Assembly (NCBI GenBank): GCA_963711455.1 | Contig: CAVQEH010000010.1 | Location: forward strand, 248,001-312,000 | Reading direction: 5' to 3' | Origin: DATFVA01 sp963711455 | GTDB taxonomy: Bacteria > Bacteroidota > Ignavibacteria > Ignavibacteriales > Ignavibacteriaceae | DNA: 64,000 nt | Part shown: one piece after another, positions 1-7,907 of the stretch | How positions within the stretch are numbered: position 1 is the stretch's first letter | How the letters are laid out: each line of letters starts with the position of its first letter | The notes under the pieces: generated by a model | The model's input: the letters and a program-made list of their open reading frames with translations, nothing else | What the model was told of the DNA's origin: nothing | The model's database searches: none | Translations under genes and position numbers: made by a program

Positions 1-57
1 TACTTATTTGAAGCACTTGCGATATATCACAGGGAAGTTGAAATACTGAACCTGTAA
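1..57 (+). CDS. 3' end of an unidentified gene
   Basis: The first 57 bases read open in frame 1 to a TAA stop and encode YLFEALAIYHREVEILNL. The rest of the gene lies outside the window, so no function can be given. The frame is short and could be open by chance. Confidence 0.3.
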   Translation, partial: YLFEALAIYHREVEILNL

Positions 58-183
58 TTGTCATTTCAATTTTCTGAAAATAGTTTTGAAATTATTCATC
101 CTGTTTTTATATTTTAATTCAGTGGATGGAATTAAATAATTTTTTAAAAAGGATAAGCTGATCAAGGAATAAAGGTAAATGAA

Positions 184-540
184 ATGGTAAATAAATCGGA
201 ACTAAAAAAGAATTATAAACAGTCATTGCAGCCAATGGGAATTTTCCAGGTTAAGAACCTGGTTAATAATAAAATATTAATCGGGAGCAGTAAAAATCTT
301 CCCGGAAGAATTAACAGGTTTAAATTTGGTCTGAAGTATGGAACCGAAGTTAATAAAGAGCTTAACGAGGACTTTAAGAAATATGGTGAAGAAAATTTTT
401 CATTTGAAGTCCTTGATGAGCTGAAACCAAAAGATGATCCCGGATACGATTATACTGAAGATTTACAGGTGCTTGAGGAAATGTGGATAGAAAAGCTTCA
501 GCCCTTTGGTGAAAGAGGGTATAATATCTCTAAAGATTGA
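184..540 (+). CDS. GIY-YIG nuclease family protein
   Basis: A 118-residue protein with the GIY-YIG core near the N-terminus: GIFQVKNL (GIY position) followed by the KILIGSS strand (YIG position) and the conserved arginine region NLPGRINR. The C-terminal half (EEMWIEKLQPFGERGYNIS) resembles the extended homing-endonuclease-like GIY-YIG proteins in which E-x-x-W/Y-I and a terminal GYN motif follow the catalytic core. It starts at ATG 184 with an AAAGG ribosome site 8-10 bases upstream. It stands alone and converges on the MFS gene. It differs clearly from the second GIY-YIG protein of the window at 23.2 kb. Nuclease activity is inferred from family; the target is unknown. Confidence 0.75.
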   Translation: MVNKSELKKNYKQSLQPMGIFQVKNLVNNKILIGSSKNLPGRINRFKFGLKYGTEVNKELNEDFKKYGEENFSFEVLDELKPKDDPGYDYTEDLQVLEEMWIEKLQPFGERGYNISKD

Positions 541-564
541 ATACAGGAATTAAGAATGTCTGAG

Positions 565-1770
565 TCATATTTTTGCAGTCTCAGGCATATATTTGTAAAC
601 TACCAGGGCACCTGAAATAGTCATTAATCCGATAGTAAAAAAGGGGAGCTCAAAAAAGATACTTGCCAACAGCCCGGCAAATAATGGTCCGAACGCAATA
701 CCTAGACCGAATCCCATAGTAACAATGCTCATTTGTCTTCCTTCACCGCCGCTTTTAGAAAGATCTGCGGCAACTGCAAAAGCAGGAGCGGCAATGGCTG
801 CGGCTGCAATTCCCTGGACTAATCTTAAAATAATTAATTGCATATAAGTACTGACTTCACCAAGCAGCAAAGTAGCAATTCCCATAACAATCAGACCGCC
901 AATAATAAGAGGCTTTCTTCCAACCTTATCGGAATAGTGACCGAGCGGGATTTGAAAAATAAGCCTGCCGATCATAAGGATGCTGAACGCAAATCCGAAC
1001 CCGACAGCATTTATATTAAGCATTGAGTTAAATTGATTCTCCAGTGTTGTCATCATAGAAAATGCTCCTGCCATTAGAAAGGTTGCAAGTGAAGTAGCTA
1101 AAATTCCGCTGCTTAACAATTGGGTATCAATGATTTTAAACTTTCTATTTTGCGAATCAGGCTCGCCTCTTACCTCTTTAACCCAGAAATGAACAAGTAT
1201 AATTGCTAATAGTACGAATCCTGCTCCTGCATAAAAAGCAGCATTAAATCCGAAATTGGTTTGAAGAAATCCACCGACGACAGGACCAATGCTGAAACCA
1301 ATAATCCGGAATGTACTGTAAACGCCCATTGATCCGCCGCGGGTTTCCCTCTTTGTAATAGACGTCATTAAAGCTAATGAGGCAGGAATGGTAATAGCAA
1401 CCGCAATACCCTGGACGATCCTTAAAATCAAAAGATCAAAAAAGTGAGTGGCAAAAATAAATAACAGTATACAAATTCCTATCAGTACAAGACCAATTTG
1501 TATAAGAGGTTTCCTTCTGCCAAGCCTGTCGGTTAACGCACCCATAACCGGCTGGAACAGGGAAGAAGTTAGTCCGAATATTGAAATTAAAATACCCGCC
1601 AGGATGGTTGTGGGAAGATGGAAAAACATTTCGGGAATTTTATTAACATACAACGGAATTAGTATGAACAGAATACTGTTTCCTATAGCATCCGCCATAC
1701 GCGCAACCGAAAGGGCTAAAACAGCACGATTAAATCCTATAGAACCAGAAAGCTCTTTAAAAAAATTCAC
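565..1770 (-). CDS. MFS transporter
   Basis: A 401-residue polytopic membrane protein with about twelve hydrophobic segments and the two cytoplasmic motif-A loops expected of the major facilitator superfamily: GALTDRLGRRKP between TM2 and TM3 and GHYSDKVGRKP in the second half. The halves are joined by a hydrophilic loop around residues 195-215 (EVRGEPDSQNRKFKI). The family resembles drug/H+ antiporters of the 12-TM DHA1 type, but the substrate cannot be read from sequence. The gene is monocistronic, convergent with the upstream GIY-YIG gene and with no regulator beside it. Confidence 0.85.
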   Translation of the reverse strand: MNFFKELSGSIGFNRAVLALSVARMADAIGNSILFILIPLYVNKIPEMFFHLPTTILAGILISIFGLTSSLFQPVMGALTDRLGRRKPLIQIGLVLIGICILLFIFATHFFDLLILRIVQGIAVAITIPASLALMTSITKRETRGGSMGVYSTFRIIGFSIGPVVGGFLQTNFGFNAAFYAGAGFVLLAIILVHFWVKEVRGEPDSQNRKFKIIDTQLLSSGILATSLATFLMAGAFSMMTTLENQFNSMLNINAVGFGFAFSILMIGRLIFQIPLGHYSDKVGRKPLIIGGLIVMGIATLLLGEVSTYMQLIILRLVQGIAAAAIAAPAFAVAADLSKSGGEGRQMSIVTMGFGLGIAFGPLFAGLLASIFFELPFFTIGLMTISGALVVYKYMPETAKI

Positions 1771-2304
1771 ACCATTCCTTAATATTTTCTTCGGCTAAAT
1801 ATCTTAGATTAAATATTTTAAGATACCCGTATAATTTTTATGCTACTGTGATTAGATTTAGAAGAATACAGATTACAAGAAAAAAGCTTATGCCTGCATT
1901 GCAGGAGAAAAAAGAATGAATTCAGGAATTCACTTTTGAATATCATTTGTGTAATATTAAATTACTTTATAACTTTATTGTAAACTTTGGAAAAAATGCA
2001 TAAATAAGTAAAGTTGATTTGCAAAAGATTACAGATTAATTATCTTGCAGGGGTCTGTTTGGATAGTTAAAAAAAATATTTTATTCATAACAAATATTAT
2101 TTATATTTAAGGAAATAATAAGAGAAGGTATTAGGAGGAACTGCTGAGGGTGAGGAATTTCGATGGAAATAAGTTTTCTACGACGATTTTTGCTCCCTAT
2201 GCTAAATTATCTTGATCAATTAAAACAAAATAATTTTACAAATAAACAAGAATAAACATTACTTTATTTACTTTTTTAAAAATAAATGGGATGATATTTA
2301 AACT
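1771..2304. other. 534-bp gap between the MFS and cupin genes
   Basis: This AT-rich gap separates two divergent genes and must hold both promoters. I see no tRNA or terminator. A purine-rich tract (GAGAAGG, AGGAGG, GAGGGTGAGG) lies at about 2119-2160 in front of a possible 30-codon reading frame (2163-2255). No known riboswitch core was recognised. Confidence 0.5.
2163..2255 (+). CDS. possible small ORF, 30 codons
   Basis: ATG at 2163 is followed by 30 sense codons (MEISFLRRFLLPMLNYLDQL at the start) and TAA. A GAGGGTGAGG tract lies about 8-17 bases upstream and could act as ribosome site. The peptide has a hydrophobic, basic N-terminal half and a polar tail. No family is recognised, and an open frame of this length can occur by chance in AT-rich DNA. 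Confidence 0.2.
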   Translation: MEISFLRRFLLPMLNYLDQLKQNNFTNKQE

Positions 2305-2927
2305 ATGCCATTAATTAAATGTTCAGAGGATATGCTGCCTTCGTGGAGTGATCTTGATTTTATAGATGTCCATTTGATGAAAGAGGGTGAATTAAGGAGT
2401 TTCATTTCCACTTCAGAAAGAGAAATGTATTTTATCGGGGATGGAATTTGCAAAATGATTATCAACCGGAAAATATCGTATGCCCAGAGAGGACATATTT
2501 TCAAAATAGAATCCTTGAATTCAACCATAAAAATAAAAGCCGAAACCGATTGTGCTGTTATTATAATCGGTGGTCATTGGGAGGGATTAACGGCACCCAT
2601 GGCATATTTACGCTTGATAATAGTGAAGATCCAAAGAATGCCGGGGATCCTGTTGACTATCCGAGAAAAACGGAATATGACAATCACTTCCACGATTGTG
2701 ATGAATACTGGGTTTTTTACCAGGGTTCGTGTACAGCAGTTTCGGAAGGGAAGAAATATGAGGTTGAACCCGGATTCTGCATCGCTACAGAAATGGGCGA
2801 TCACCATGATATCCCTGAAGTACACGAAGAAGTTCATGCTGTGTGGTTTCAGTCGTCTTTAAAAGGAATGATGAGAGAAGGACATCTTTGGGTTCATACT
2901 CATGGAGAACCAAGCCCTGAGCTATAG
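2305..2927 (+). pseudogene. bicupin protein with a -1 frameshift
   Basis: Two overlapping frames together make one cupin-type protein of about 206 residues. The first frame (from ATG 2305) gives an N-terminal beta-rich half ending VIIIGGHWEG at about 2585. The second frame then gives INGTHGIFTLDN and a typical metal-binding cupin stretch, HFHDCDEYWVFYQG, with later histidines (GDHHDIPEVHEE), ending at TAG 2927. The break is at GGGAGGG (about 2578-2585): one extra G would read HWEGINGTHG continuously. The gene is therefore either really broken or carries a homopolymer indel from sequencing; rpoC in this window shows a comparable break. Sugar-isomerase or dioxygenase-like roles are common for cupins, but no specific reaction can be named. 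Confidence 0.7.
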
Positions 2928-3259
2928 ATACTCATTTATGATTCCTCATTCTGGATTTTAGAATAGTTTGCACTAATCATTTTGATATAGTAAAAAATGT
3001 CAATATATTTAGGGAAGTTTATAGGTTGCTTTGGTAAAACACGTAAAATTTATCCTTCTTTATTGATTATTTAACAATGTTTAATTAATAGAAGAATTTC
3101 CCGAATATCCATTCTATTAATTTTTTGAAAGAGTGTACCAATTTTTTTCTCTCCATTATTCAACAATACACAATGAGAATTAAACAACATGATCTACTTC
3201 ATCGGTAATGCCAGTAAAGTAGATAATTCATTAAAAACTAATAATAAAGGAATATTTAA
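2928..3259 (+). other. long leader upstream of the RRM gene
   Basis: A 332-bp non-coding stretch in front of the RNA-binding protein gene. It is AT-rich and ends with a clear hairpin (3192-3224) about 35 bases before the start codon. A long structured leader is compatible with post-transcriptional or cold-dependent control, but that is inference. Confidence 0.45.
3192..3224 (+). promoter_or_regulatory. hairpin in the RRM gene leader
   Basis: Perfect 8-bp arms ATCTACTT (3192-3199) and AAGTAGAT (3217-3224) enclose a 17-base loop that contains its own small palindrome GGTAATGCC. There is no T-tract behind it, so it is not a terminator. It sits 35 bases before the ATG of the RRM protein and may be a regulatory leader structure or a protein-binding dyad. 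Confidence 0.45.
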
Positions 3260-3616
3260 ATGAATATTTTTGTGGGTAATTTAGCAAAGGAAGTTACCGA
3301 TGAGGACCTCCAGTCTCTTTTTTCAGAATATGGAACTGTTAGAAGTGTGAAAATTATTAAGGACATGTTTTCAGGTGAATCGAGAGGATTTGGATTTATT
3401 GAAATGCCTGCGCAGGCAGAGGCTCAAAAAGCTATGACTGAACTTAATACCCGCGAATTGAAAGGTAAAAAGATTTCAGTTAATGAAGCACGCGAACGTA
3501 ATGAACGCAGAGGCGGCGGCGGCGGAAGACCACGCGGCGGCGGCGGCGGCGGAAGTCGTGGCGGTGGTGGTGGAAATCGCGGCGGCGGCGGCGGCGGCGG
3601 AAGAAGATCCTGGTAA
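3260..3616 (+). CDS. RRM-domain RNA-binding protein with Gly/Arg tail
   Basis: A 118-residue protein of the small bacterial RNA-recognition-motif family (Rbp-like). Residues 1-80 form one RRM with RNP2 (IFVGNL, residues 3-8) and RNP1 (SRGFGFIEM, about residues 41-49). Residues 88-118 are an RGG-like tail of glycine runs broken by arginines. The tail is encoded almost wholly by GGC/GGT repeats, far more GC-rich than the neighbourhood. Such proteins bind single-stranded RNA and are often cold-induced; here the long leader with a hairpin fits that, as inference. A Rho-independent terminator follows directly. Confidence 0.92.
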   Translation: MNIFVGNLAKEVTDEDLQSLFSEYGTVRSVKIIKDMFSGESRGFGFIEMPAQAEAQKAMTELNTRELKGKKISVNEARERNERRGGGGGRPRGGGGGGSRGGGGGNRGGGGGGGRRSW

Positions 3617-3635
3617 TTAAAATTAAATAATATTG

Positions 3636-3664
3636 AAAAGCTCAGATATTTGTCTGAGCTTTTC
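3636..3664 (+). terminator. Rho-independent terminator of the RRM gene
   Basis: Arms AAAAGCTCAGA (3636-3646) and TCTGAGCTTTT (3653-3663) form an 11-bp stem with a 6-base loop, 20 bases after the RRM stop codon. The A/T ends supply the U-tract in both directions, but no minus-strand gene ends nearby. Confidence 0.85.
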
Positions 3665-3825
3665 TGTTATCCCGCAATACTATTACTCAACTACAGATTC
3701 TTTTGTAAAAGATAATCAGGTAATTTTTAGAAAAATCTTTATCCTTTCTCCTTATACATTAAAGAGACATTGAAGCAAGCACTTTTTCTTCATTCATTTT
3801 GATGACTTAAATAGTTAATGGAAAA

Positions 3826-3852
3826 TAAAAAACCTCCCCGGAAAAGGGAGGT
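3826..3852 (-). terminator. terminator of the porin-liv-CBS operon
   Basis: On the minus strand, ACCTCCC (3852-3846) pairs with GGGAGGT (3838-3832) across a short loop and runs into a T-tract (plus-strand A-run 3825-3832). It lies 30 bases after the stop codon of the CBS-ACT gene and closes the leftward operon. Confidence 0.85.
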
Positions 3853-3882
3853 CATTTATTAGAGTTTCAACAAACTGTTTAT

Positions 3883-4533
3883 TTAATCTTTGGTTAATTC
3901 AACCGGACTGTATTTTTGCTTTAAATCATTCAGAATTTTATCGAGTTCCTCCTCCTCAGTCTGGAATCTGATTAAAACCTCCCGGTAACCTTCCTCCACA
4001 CCTTCGTGTGTAGTTAGAATGCTGTTATATTTGAAATTATGTTTCCGCATAATATCCATTACTTCTTTAATTGACCCCGGAGTATCTGTAATAACAATGG
4101 AAATCCTGTATGCAGCAAACCTTGCCCCGGTTATATTTATTAAAGCTTTAAATACGTCCTGTTCGGTTAAAATCCCGATGAGGTTATTATCTTTATCAAT
4201 AACAGGCAGGCCGCCAATCTTATTATCGAACATTAATATAGCTGCTCTTTCAAGAGTTGTTTCAGGAGAAACCGTAATGGGATTTTTAGTCATTATAGTT
4301 TTTACTTTTATCTTTGACATAAGGTAGTGAAGCTCCCAGATATCTAGAGAGGTAACTTTTGAAGGAGAAGCTTCCTTTAAATCCCTGTCAGAAATAATTC
4401 CAATAAGCTTACCTTTCCTGAGCACAGGAAGCCTTCTTATTTTATGCTGTTTGAGAAGATTGATTGCCTCAGACAATGATGCTCCTTCATCTATTACTAT
4501 TGGATTTTTTGACATCCATTTACGGACTAACAT
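3883..4533 (-). CDS. CBS-pair and ACT domain protein (AcuB-like)
   Basis: A 216-residue protein with two CBS motifs (residues about 7-55, with IIDRDL-type end IGIISDRDLKEA; and 77-130, IGILTEQDVFKAL) followed by an ACT-like domain (about residues 140-205, beginning RISIVITDTPGSIKEVMDIM). This order is that of AcuB-type regulatory proteins. CBS pairs bind adenine nucleotides and ACT domains bind small ligands such as amino acids. It is the last gene of the liv operon, 15 bases after livF, and is followed by the operon terminator. I infer that it senses nucleotide state or the imported ligand; its partner is unknown. Confidence 0.85.
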   Translation of the reverse strand: MLVRKWMSKNPIVIDEGASLSEAINLLKQHKIRRLPVLRKGKLIGIISDRDLKEASPSKVTSLDIWELHYLMSKIKVKTIMTKNPITVSPETTLERAAILMFDNKIGGLPVIDKDNNLIGILTEQDVFKALINITGARFAAYRISIVITDTPGSIKEVMDIMRKHNFKYNSILTTHEGVEEGYREVLIRFQTEEEELDKILNDLKQKYSPVELTKD

Positions 4534-4548
4534 ATTTTCTCCTTGAAA

Positions 4549-5253
4549 TTAAATTCCTAAATAGGCTGATTTAACGTGCTCGTTATTCAGAAGTTCTTTT
4601 CCCGTACCGCTGATAGTAATCTTTCCGTTCTCAAGCACATAAGCGCGTGTACAAAACTTTAAGGTCATTTGTACATTCTGTTCAACCAGAAGAATAGTCA
4701 TTCCTTTCCTATTAATATCCCTGACAATCTCAAAAATACTCTGAACCAGGACGGGAGCCAAACCAAGACTTGGTTCATCCAGCATCAGGAGCCTTGGCAG
4801 CGACATTAATCCACGTGCAATTGCTGCCATCTGCTGCTCGCCTCCGCTCAATGTACCGGTAAGCTGTTTCCTTCTTTCCTTTAATCTTGGAAAAAGTGTA
4901 TAGCATTCTTCAAGAGTATTCATTCTCTTTTTTTTAGCTTCCCCATGAAGAGAGCCCATAAACAAATTTTCTTCAACGGTCATCTCATTAAACAATCTTC
5001 TGCCTTCAGGGCAATGAACGACGCCTTCTTTAATTATTTCTTCGGGAGAAACTTGTGTTAGTGATTTGCCGTTAAACTCTATAGAACCGGAATTTGGTCT
5101 CTGTAAACCGGAAATTGTTTTTAGAGTAGATGATTTACCTGTTCCGTTCGCCCCAACAAGCACTACAATCTCTCCTTCATTAACTTCAAATGAAACATCC
5201 CACAGAACCTGCATATCGCCATAGCTCATATTCAGATTCTTGATTTTAAGCAT
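4549..5253 (-). CDS. livF: branched-chain amino-acid-type ABC transporter ATPase LivF
   Basis: One of two ATPases energising the Liv-type importer at the inner membrane. The Walker A (GANGTGKST), signature (LSGGEQQ) and Walker B (LLMLDEP) motifs are intact. I place the start at ATG 5253 (MLKIKNLNMSYG), giving 234 residues, the usual LivF length; a longer frame from 5295 adds residues that fit no ABC domain. The start overlaps the livG stop (ATGCTTAA, 8 bases) and has AGGAG upstream inside livG, so the two are translationally coupled. Confidence 0.93.
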   Translation of the reverse strand: MLKIKNLNMSYGDMQVLWDVSFEVNEGEIVVLVGANGTGKSSTLKTISGLQRPNSGSIEFNGKSLTQVSPEEIIKEGVVHCPEGRRLFNEMTVEENLFMGSLHGEAKKKRMNTLEECYTLFPRLKERRKQLTGTLSGGEQQMAAIARGLMSLPRLLMLDEPSLGLAPVLVQSIFEIVRDINRKGMTILLVEQNVQMTLKFCTRAYVLENGKITISGTGKELLNNEHVKSAYLGI

Positions 5254-5986
5254 TATTATTTTCTCCTGCATAATCAGAACCGAGATACGCTTCAATTACA
5301 GTGGGATTTCTTGCAACTTCCTGTGGAGTGCCTTCGGCAATTGTGGCACCATAAGCGATTGCATGGATTCTGTCGCTTATACTCATTATAACTTTCATAA
5401 TATGTTCAACTATAACAATCGTGATCCCAAGCTCAGTTCTTATGTTTTTTATTATATCAATAGCCTCATCAAGTTCGGAGGGATTAAGCCCGGCAGCAGT
5501 TTCGTCAAGAAGTAAAAGGAAAGGTCTTGTTGCAAGAGCCTTGGCTATCTCAAGTCTTTTTCTTCCTGCAATTGGCAATCCTCCAGCCTTCACCTCACTT
5601 TGATCGTCGAGCCTGCAAAATTCCAGAACTTCTTTCGCAGCTTTCCTGGCTCCTTCAAAAGTTGATTCACGTGCAAAGGCAGCAGCCATTACATTTTCTT
5701 CAACAGTCAACCTTTTTAATGGTTTAACTACCTGGAAAGTTCTCCCGATTCCGAGCCTTGCAATTTCAAAGGTTTTCTTTCTGGTAATATCCTGTCCTTT
5801 AAAATAAATTTTGCCGGAAGTAACAGAATAATACTGGCTAATCATATTAAAGATTGTAGTTTTACCGCTACCGTTAGGTCCTATTAACCCAAATATTTCT
5901 CCTTCTTCAACCTGGAAAGAAACATTATCGACTGCAGTTAATCCCCCGAATACTTTTGTTAAATTGGAAATTGTCAGGACACTCAT
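5246..5986 (-). CDS. livG: branched-chain amino-acid-type ABC transporter ATPase LivG
   Basis: The second ATPase of the importer, 246 residues. Walker A is GPNGSGKTT, Walker B LLLLDET, and the D/H-loop region ends VEHIMKVIM. In place of the classic LSGGQ the signature reads LPIAGRKRLEIAKAL, the degenerate form usual in LivG proteins (compare LPYGQQRRLEIARAL). It overlaps livM at its start by 4 bases and livF at its end by 8, placing it inside a tightly coupled operon. Confidence 0.93.
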   Translation of the reverse strand: MSVLTISNLTKVFGGLTAVDNVSFQVEEGEIFGLIGPNGSGKTTIFNMISQYYSVTSGKIYFKGQDITRKKTFEIARLGIGRTFQVVKPLKRLTVEENVMAAAFARESTFEGARKAAKEVLEFCRLDDQSEVKAGGLPIAGRKRLEIAKALATRPFLLLLDETAAGLNPSELDEAIDIIKNIRTELGITIVIVEHIMKVIMSISDRIHAIAYGATIAEGTPQEVARNPTVIEAYLGSDYAGENNNA

Positions 5987-6984
5987 TTTTGTTCCTCAAC
6001 ACGGGCAGGCTTAAATCGACGCGAAATTAATTTCCAATCACCTACAATTCCCCCAGCCATATAGAGGATGACAAAAATTACCAGCAGACCGAATACAAGA
6101 GAGTGAAACCTTGAAAGCCATTCAGGAGCAAGACCAAAAATTGAAGAACGAAAAACTTCCTGCATAAATACCATTACAACAGCACCAACAGCGGGTCCCC
6201 AGATAGTCCCAACTCCCCCGATGATTGCGACAAGTATCGCAATGATTGAAATATTATGAAGTGCAAAAACCACTTCAGGATCTATAAATCCCATATAGAT
6301 CATATAAAATGCACCGGCCATTCCTGCCCAGAATGTGGATACTACCGTAGCAACATTTTTATATTTTTTAGTATTTATACCAAGAGCTTCGGCAGCATCC
6401 TGGTCTTCACGAATAGAAAGAAAATAGAAGCCGGCTTTTGTTTTCATTATATACTTTACTGAAAAGACTGCTCCCAGCGCAAGTGCGAGGGCAACATAAT
6501 AGTAAGGATATTTACTTACCCATGTTGTCATATACAAAATTCCGGAATGTCCGTTTGTAAGCCATTCTTCTTCACCAAAAATAATTCTCAGTATTTCTGC
6601 AGTAGCAAGGGTTCCAAGAGCGAAGTACGGTCCACGTAGTCTGAATACTACAATACCCAACAGGTAACCGAGTACAACAGCGGCTATACCTCCTGTTAAT
6701 AATCCCCACCAGGGGGAAATGCCAAAATGAAGAAAAGGAACAGCAGCCGCATAAGCCCCTATTCCGAAATATGCAGCATGACCAAATGAGACAAGACCTG
6801 TATAACCAGCTAACAGATTCCAGGAGGAACCGATTATAACCCACATCAATATAAAAATTAATAATCCCTGGAAGTATGGAGAAAAGTTAAATATAACAGG
6901 TAAGATTAAAGAGATGGCAATAATTATCCATTCAACCCTGGTAATTTTGAATGATTTTTTAGATGCCGGTTCATTCATCATCAT
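5983..6984 (-). CDS. livM: branched-chain amino-acid-type ABC permease LivM
   Basis: A 333-residue integral membrane permease with about ten hydrophobic segments and the family signature stretches NLLAGYTGLVSFGHAAYFGIGAY-like (written in parts: NLLAGYTGLVSFGHA) near residue 57 and GGVGTIWGPAVGA near residue 255, where the permease contacts the ATPase. The start region has ATG ATG ATG AAT; the first (6984) or third is possible, because AGGA lies directly before the first. It starts 2 bases after livH and overlaps livG. Confidence 0.93.
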   Translation of the reverse strand: MMMNEPASKKSFKITRVEWIIIAISLILPVIFNFSPYFQGLLIFILMWVIIGSSWNLLAGYTGLVSFGHAAYFGIGAYAAAVPFLHFGISPWWGLLTGGIAAVVLGYLLGIVVFRLRGPYFALGTLATAEILRIIFGEEEWLTNGHSGILYMTTWVSKYPYYYVALALALGAVFSVKYIMKTKAGFYFLSIREDQDAAEALGINTKKYKNVATVVSTFWAGMAGAFYMIYMGFIDPEVVFALHNISIIAILVAIIGGVGTIWGPAVGAVVMVFMQEVFRSSIFGLAPEWLSRFHSLVFGLLVIFVILYMAGGIVGDWKLISRRFKPARVEEQK

Positions 6985-6986
6985 TC

Positions 6987-7862
6987 CTATATTTTAGTTA
7001 ATTGTTTAATCCCGCCTGGTAAAAATATGAGTACAAGCAGGAAAATAATCAACCCAATTGCATCACGATAACCCATACTTATGTAAGTAGCTCCAAAAGT
7101 CTCGGCTATACCAAGAACAAAACCTCCGGCAATTGCACCAACCGGTGAACCCAGCCCGCCAAGTATTGTTATTACAAAAGCTTTAACTGTAAAGATAGGA
7201 CCGACATCAGGGAATAGATAATATACGGGAAGGAGGAGAGTTCCTGCGGCAGCGACTAATCCGCTGCCCAACCCGTATGTTAGTATAGTTATTTTTTTGG
7301 CGCTTATTCCCATTAAAGTAGCCGCATCCCTGTCCTGTGCAGTTGCACGAATTGATCTTCCCAAATCCGTTTTTGTCAATAATATGAAAAGACCTATTGT
7401 TAAAACTATTGCAATAAAAAAAGCAATTACCAGGGGGACACTTAACGAGATGTCTCCAAAGTGCCAGGCTTTATCGGTATAACCTGTTCTAACTGAGCGG
7501 TAATCACTCGAAAAAATTGTGCGGGCGAGTTCAACCAAAACCATTCCTATTCCAACAGTCATCAGCACCTGATTTTCAGGCAGAATAGATTCTTTTTTTA
7601 TTAATGGATAGAGCAGGTACCTGCTTATACCTTTTCCCAAAAAATAAACTGCCGGAATAGTTATAAATATGGAGAGGTATGGATCCAGACCGGCGTACTG
7701 CCACATTACCCAAGTAAGGTACATTGACACCATCATTATCTGCCCATGCGCAAGATTAATTATATTGAGCACACCCATGATTAAAGTCATACCCATACCG
7801 ATAATAGCGTATAGCCCGCCGATTAACAATCCGTAGATTAGCGACTGCAATAACAGATCCAT
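6987..7862 (-). CDS. livH: branched-chain amino-acid-type ABC permease LivH
   Basis: A 291-residue permease with eight or nine hydrophobic segments. It shows the LivH hallmarks: GLLIGGLYAIIGMGMTLIMG at the N-terminus, NLAHGQ at about residue 37, and the cytoplasmic GGLGSPVGAIAGG loop near residue 235 that couples to LivF/LivG. ATG 7862 is preceded by AGAGG. The gene follows the binding-protein gene by 45 bases and precedes livM by 2. Confidence 0.93.
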   Translation of the reverse strand: MDLLLQSLIYGLLIGGLYAIIGMGMTLIMGVLNIINLAHGQIMMVSMYLTWVMWQYAGLDPYLSIFITIPAVYFLGKGISRYLLYPLIKKESILPENQVLMTVGIGMVLVELARTIFSSDYRSVRTGYTDKAWHFGDISLSVPLVIAFFIAIVLTIGLFILLTKTDLGRSIRATAQDRDAATLMGISAKKITILTYGLGSGLVAAAGTLLLPVYYLFPDVGPIFTVKAFVITILGGLGSPVGAIAGGFVLGIAETFGATYISMGYRDAIGLIIFLLVLIFLPGGIKQLTKI

Positions 7863-7907
7863 CCTCTACCTCAGAATTAATTATCATCTCAATGATTAAA
7901 AGCGACC

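Noticed and set aside
2119..2165. Riboswitch in the purine-rich tract before the cupin gene
   Set aside because: No known aptamer core (SAM, cobalamin, TPP, c-di-GMP, glycine, guanidine) could be recognised by eye.
3490..3616. Foreign GC-rich island in the RRM gene
   Set aside because: The GC rise is explained by glycine/arginine codons of the RGG-like tail; flanks have the normal composition.
5254..5295. 14-residue longer LivF N-terminus
   Set aside because: It would overlap livG by 50 bases and adds residues before the conserved ABC start; the ATG at 5253 has a ribosome site.
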